Assembly (NCBI GenBank): GCA_947458675.1
Contig: CANHAW010000014.1
Span: 1-14,022 of the forward strand
Direction of reading: 5' to 3'
Source: Beijerinckiaceae bacterium
Lineage (GTDB): Bacteria; Pseudomonadota; Alphaproteobacteria; Rhizobiales; Beijerinckiaceae
DNA length: 14,022 nucleotides
Positions 13,986-14,022 of the stretch are shown one piece after another. Numbering within the stretch: position 1 is the first letter of the stretch; every line of letters begins with the position of its first letter. The position numbers and the translations under genes were made by a program. Under the pieces are notes generated by a model that ran no database searches, was not told the DNA's origin, and was given only the letters and a program-made list of their open reading frames with translations.

Positions 13986-14022
13986 GGTTGTGGTTATCGA
14001 TGTCGATGCATCGCGCATGAAG
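13942..14022 (+). CDS. Putative BrnA-type antitoxin, N-terminal fragment (runs off window)
   Basis: An open frame starts at ATG 13942, preceded at 13931–13937 by GAGGAAA, a good Shine–Dalgarno. It overlaps the end of brnT by 44 nt and stays open to the window edge (27 codons, beginning MGAKLKPMPPKSS). An alternative start is ATG 13963. The antitoxin call rests on position only, because brnA normally follows brnT with overlap. The visible residues do not include the DNA-binding part and are not diagnostic. The other forward frames close quickly after brnT. Confidence 0.5.
   Translation, partial: MGAKLKPMPPKSSGEVVVIDVDASRMK

Noticed and set aside
13659..14018. Minus-strand open frame (119 codons) opposite brnT, in front of ruvB
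   Set aside because: It is antisense to a recognisable BrnT gene, overlaps the ruvB start and resembles no RuvA sequence.

Overview
The window comes from an alphaproteobacterial chromosome, most likely Hyphomicrobiales (Rhizobiales). The evidence is a moderately high GC content, a DUF1013/TrcR cell-cycle regulator gene (a family known only from Alphaproteobacteria), and the gene order ruvB–ybgC–tolQRAB–pal–cpoB(ybgF)–tilS–ftsH that is conserved in this class. I cannot name a genus from the sequence alone.

Layout. (1) On the + strand, positions 1–2819 hold the 3' end of an NAD(P)H:quinone oxidoreductase-like gene, then trcR and an acyl-CoA ligase (fadD-type) gene. A strong bidirectional terminator at 2852–2877 separates this block from the convergent minus-strand cluster. 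(2) On the − strand, from high to low coordinates, the cluster reads ruvB, hicA, hicB, ybgC, tolQ, tolR, tolA, tolB, pal, cpoB, tilS, ftsH. (3) At the right edge, divergent from ruvB on the + strand, lies a BrnT-family toxin gene, followed by the start of an overlapping ORF in the BrnA antitoxin position. The window ends inside that ORF.

How the genes work together. TolQ, TolR and TolA form the proton-driven inner-membrane machine. TolB and Pal are its periplasmic and outer-membrane partners. CpoB (YbgF) links the system to peptidoglycan synthesis, and YbgC is the cytoplasmic acyl-CoA thioesterase usually encoded with tol genes. TilS (tRNA-Ile lysidine), FtsH (membrane protease) and RuvB (branch migration) are housekeeping neighbours. 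The intergenic gaps suggest several transcription units: ruvB(-hicAB-ybgC), tolQRAB, pal (closed by its own terminator), cpoB-tilS, and ftsH with its own promoter.

The only accessory-looking part is around ruvB, which sits between two different type II toxin–antitoxin modules. HicAB is wedged between ruvB and ybgC, only 7 bp from ybgC, and BrnT(A) occupies the upstream side where ruvA is commonly found. The points most worth a second look are this double toxin–antitoxin flank, an 11-bp inverted repeat straddling the ruvB stop codon in front of hicA, the short HicB without an evident DNA-binding domain, a CtrA-like box in front of tolQ, and a twin-arginine-like signal on TolB. I see no wholly new system, CRISPR array, rRNA, tRNA or insertion sequence. 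No gene-free stretch exceeds 300 bases.
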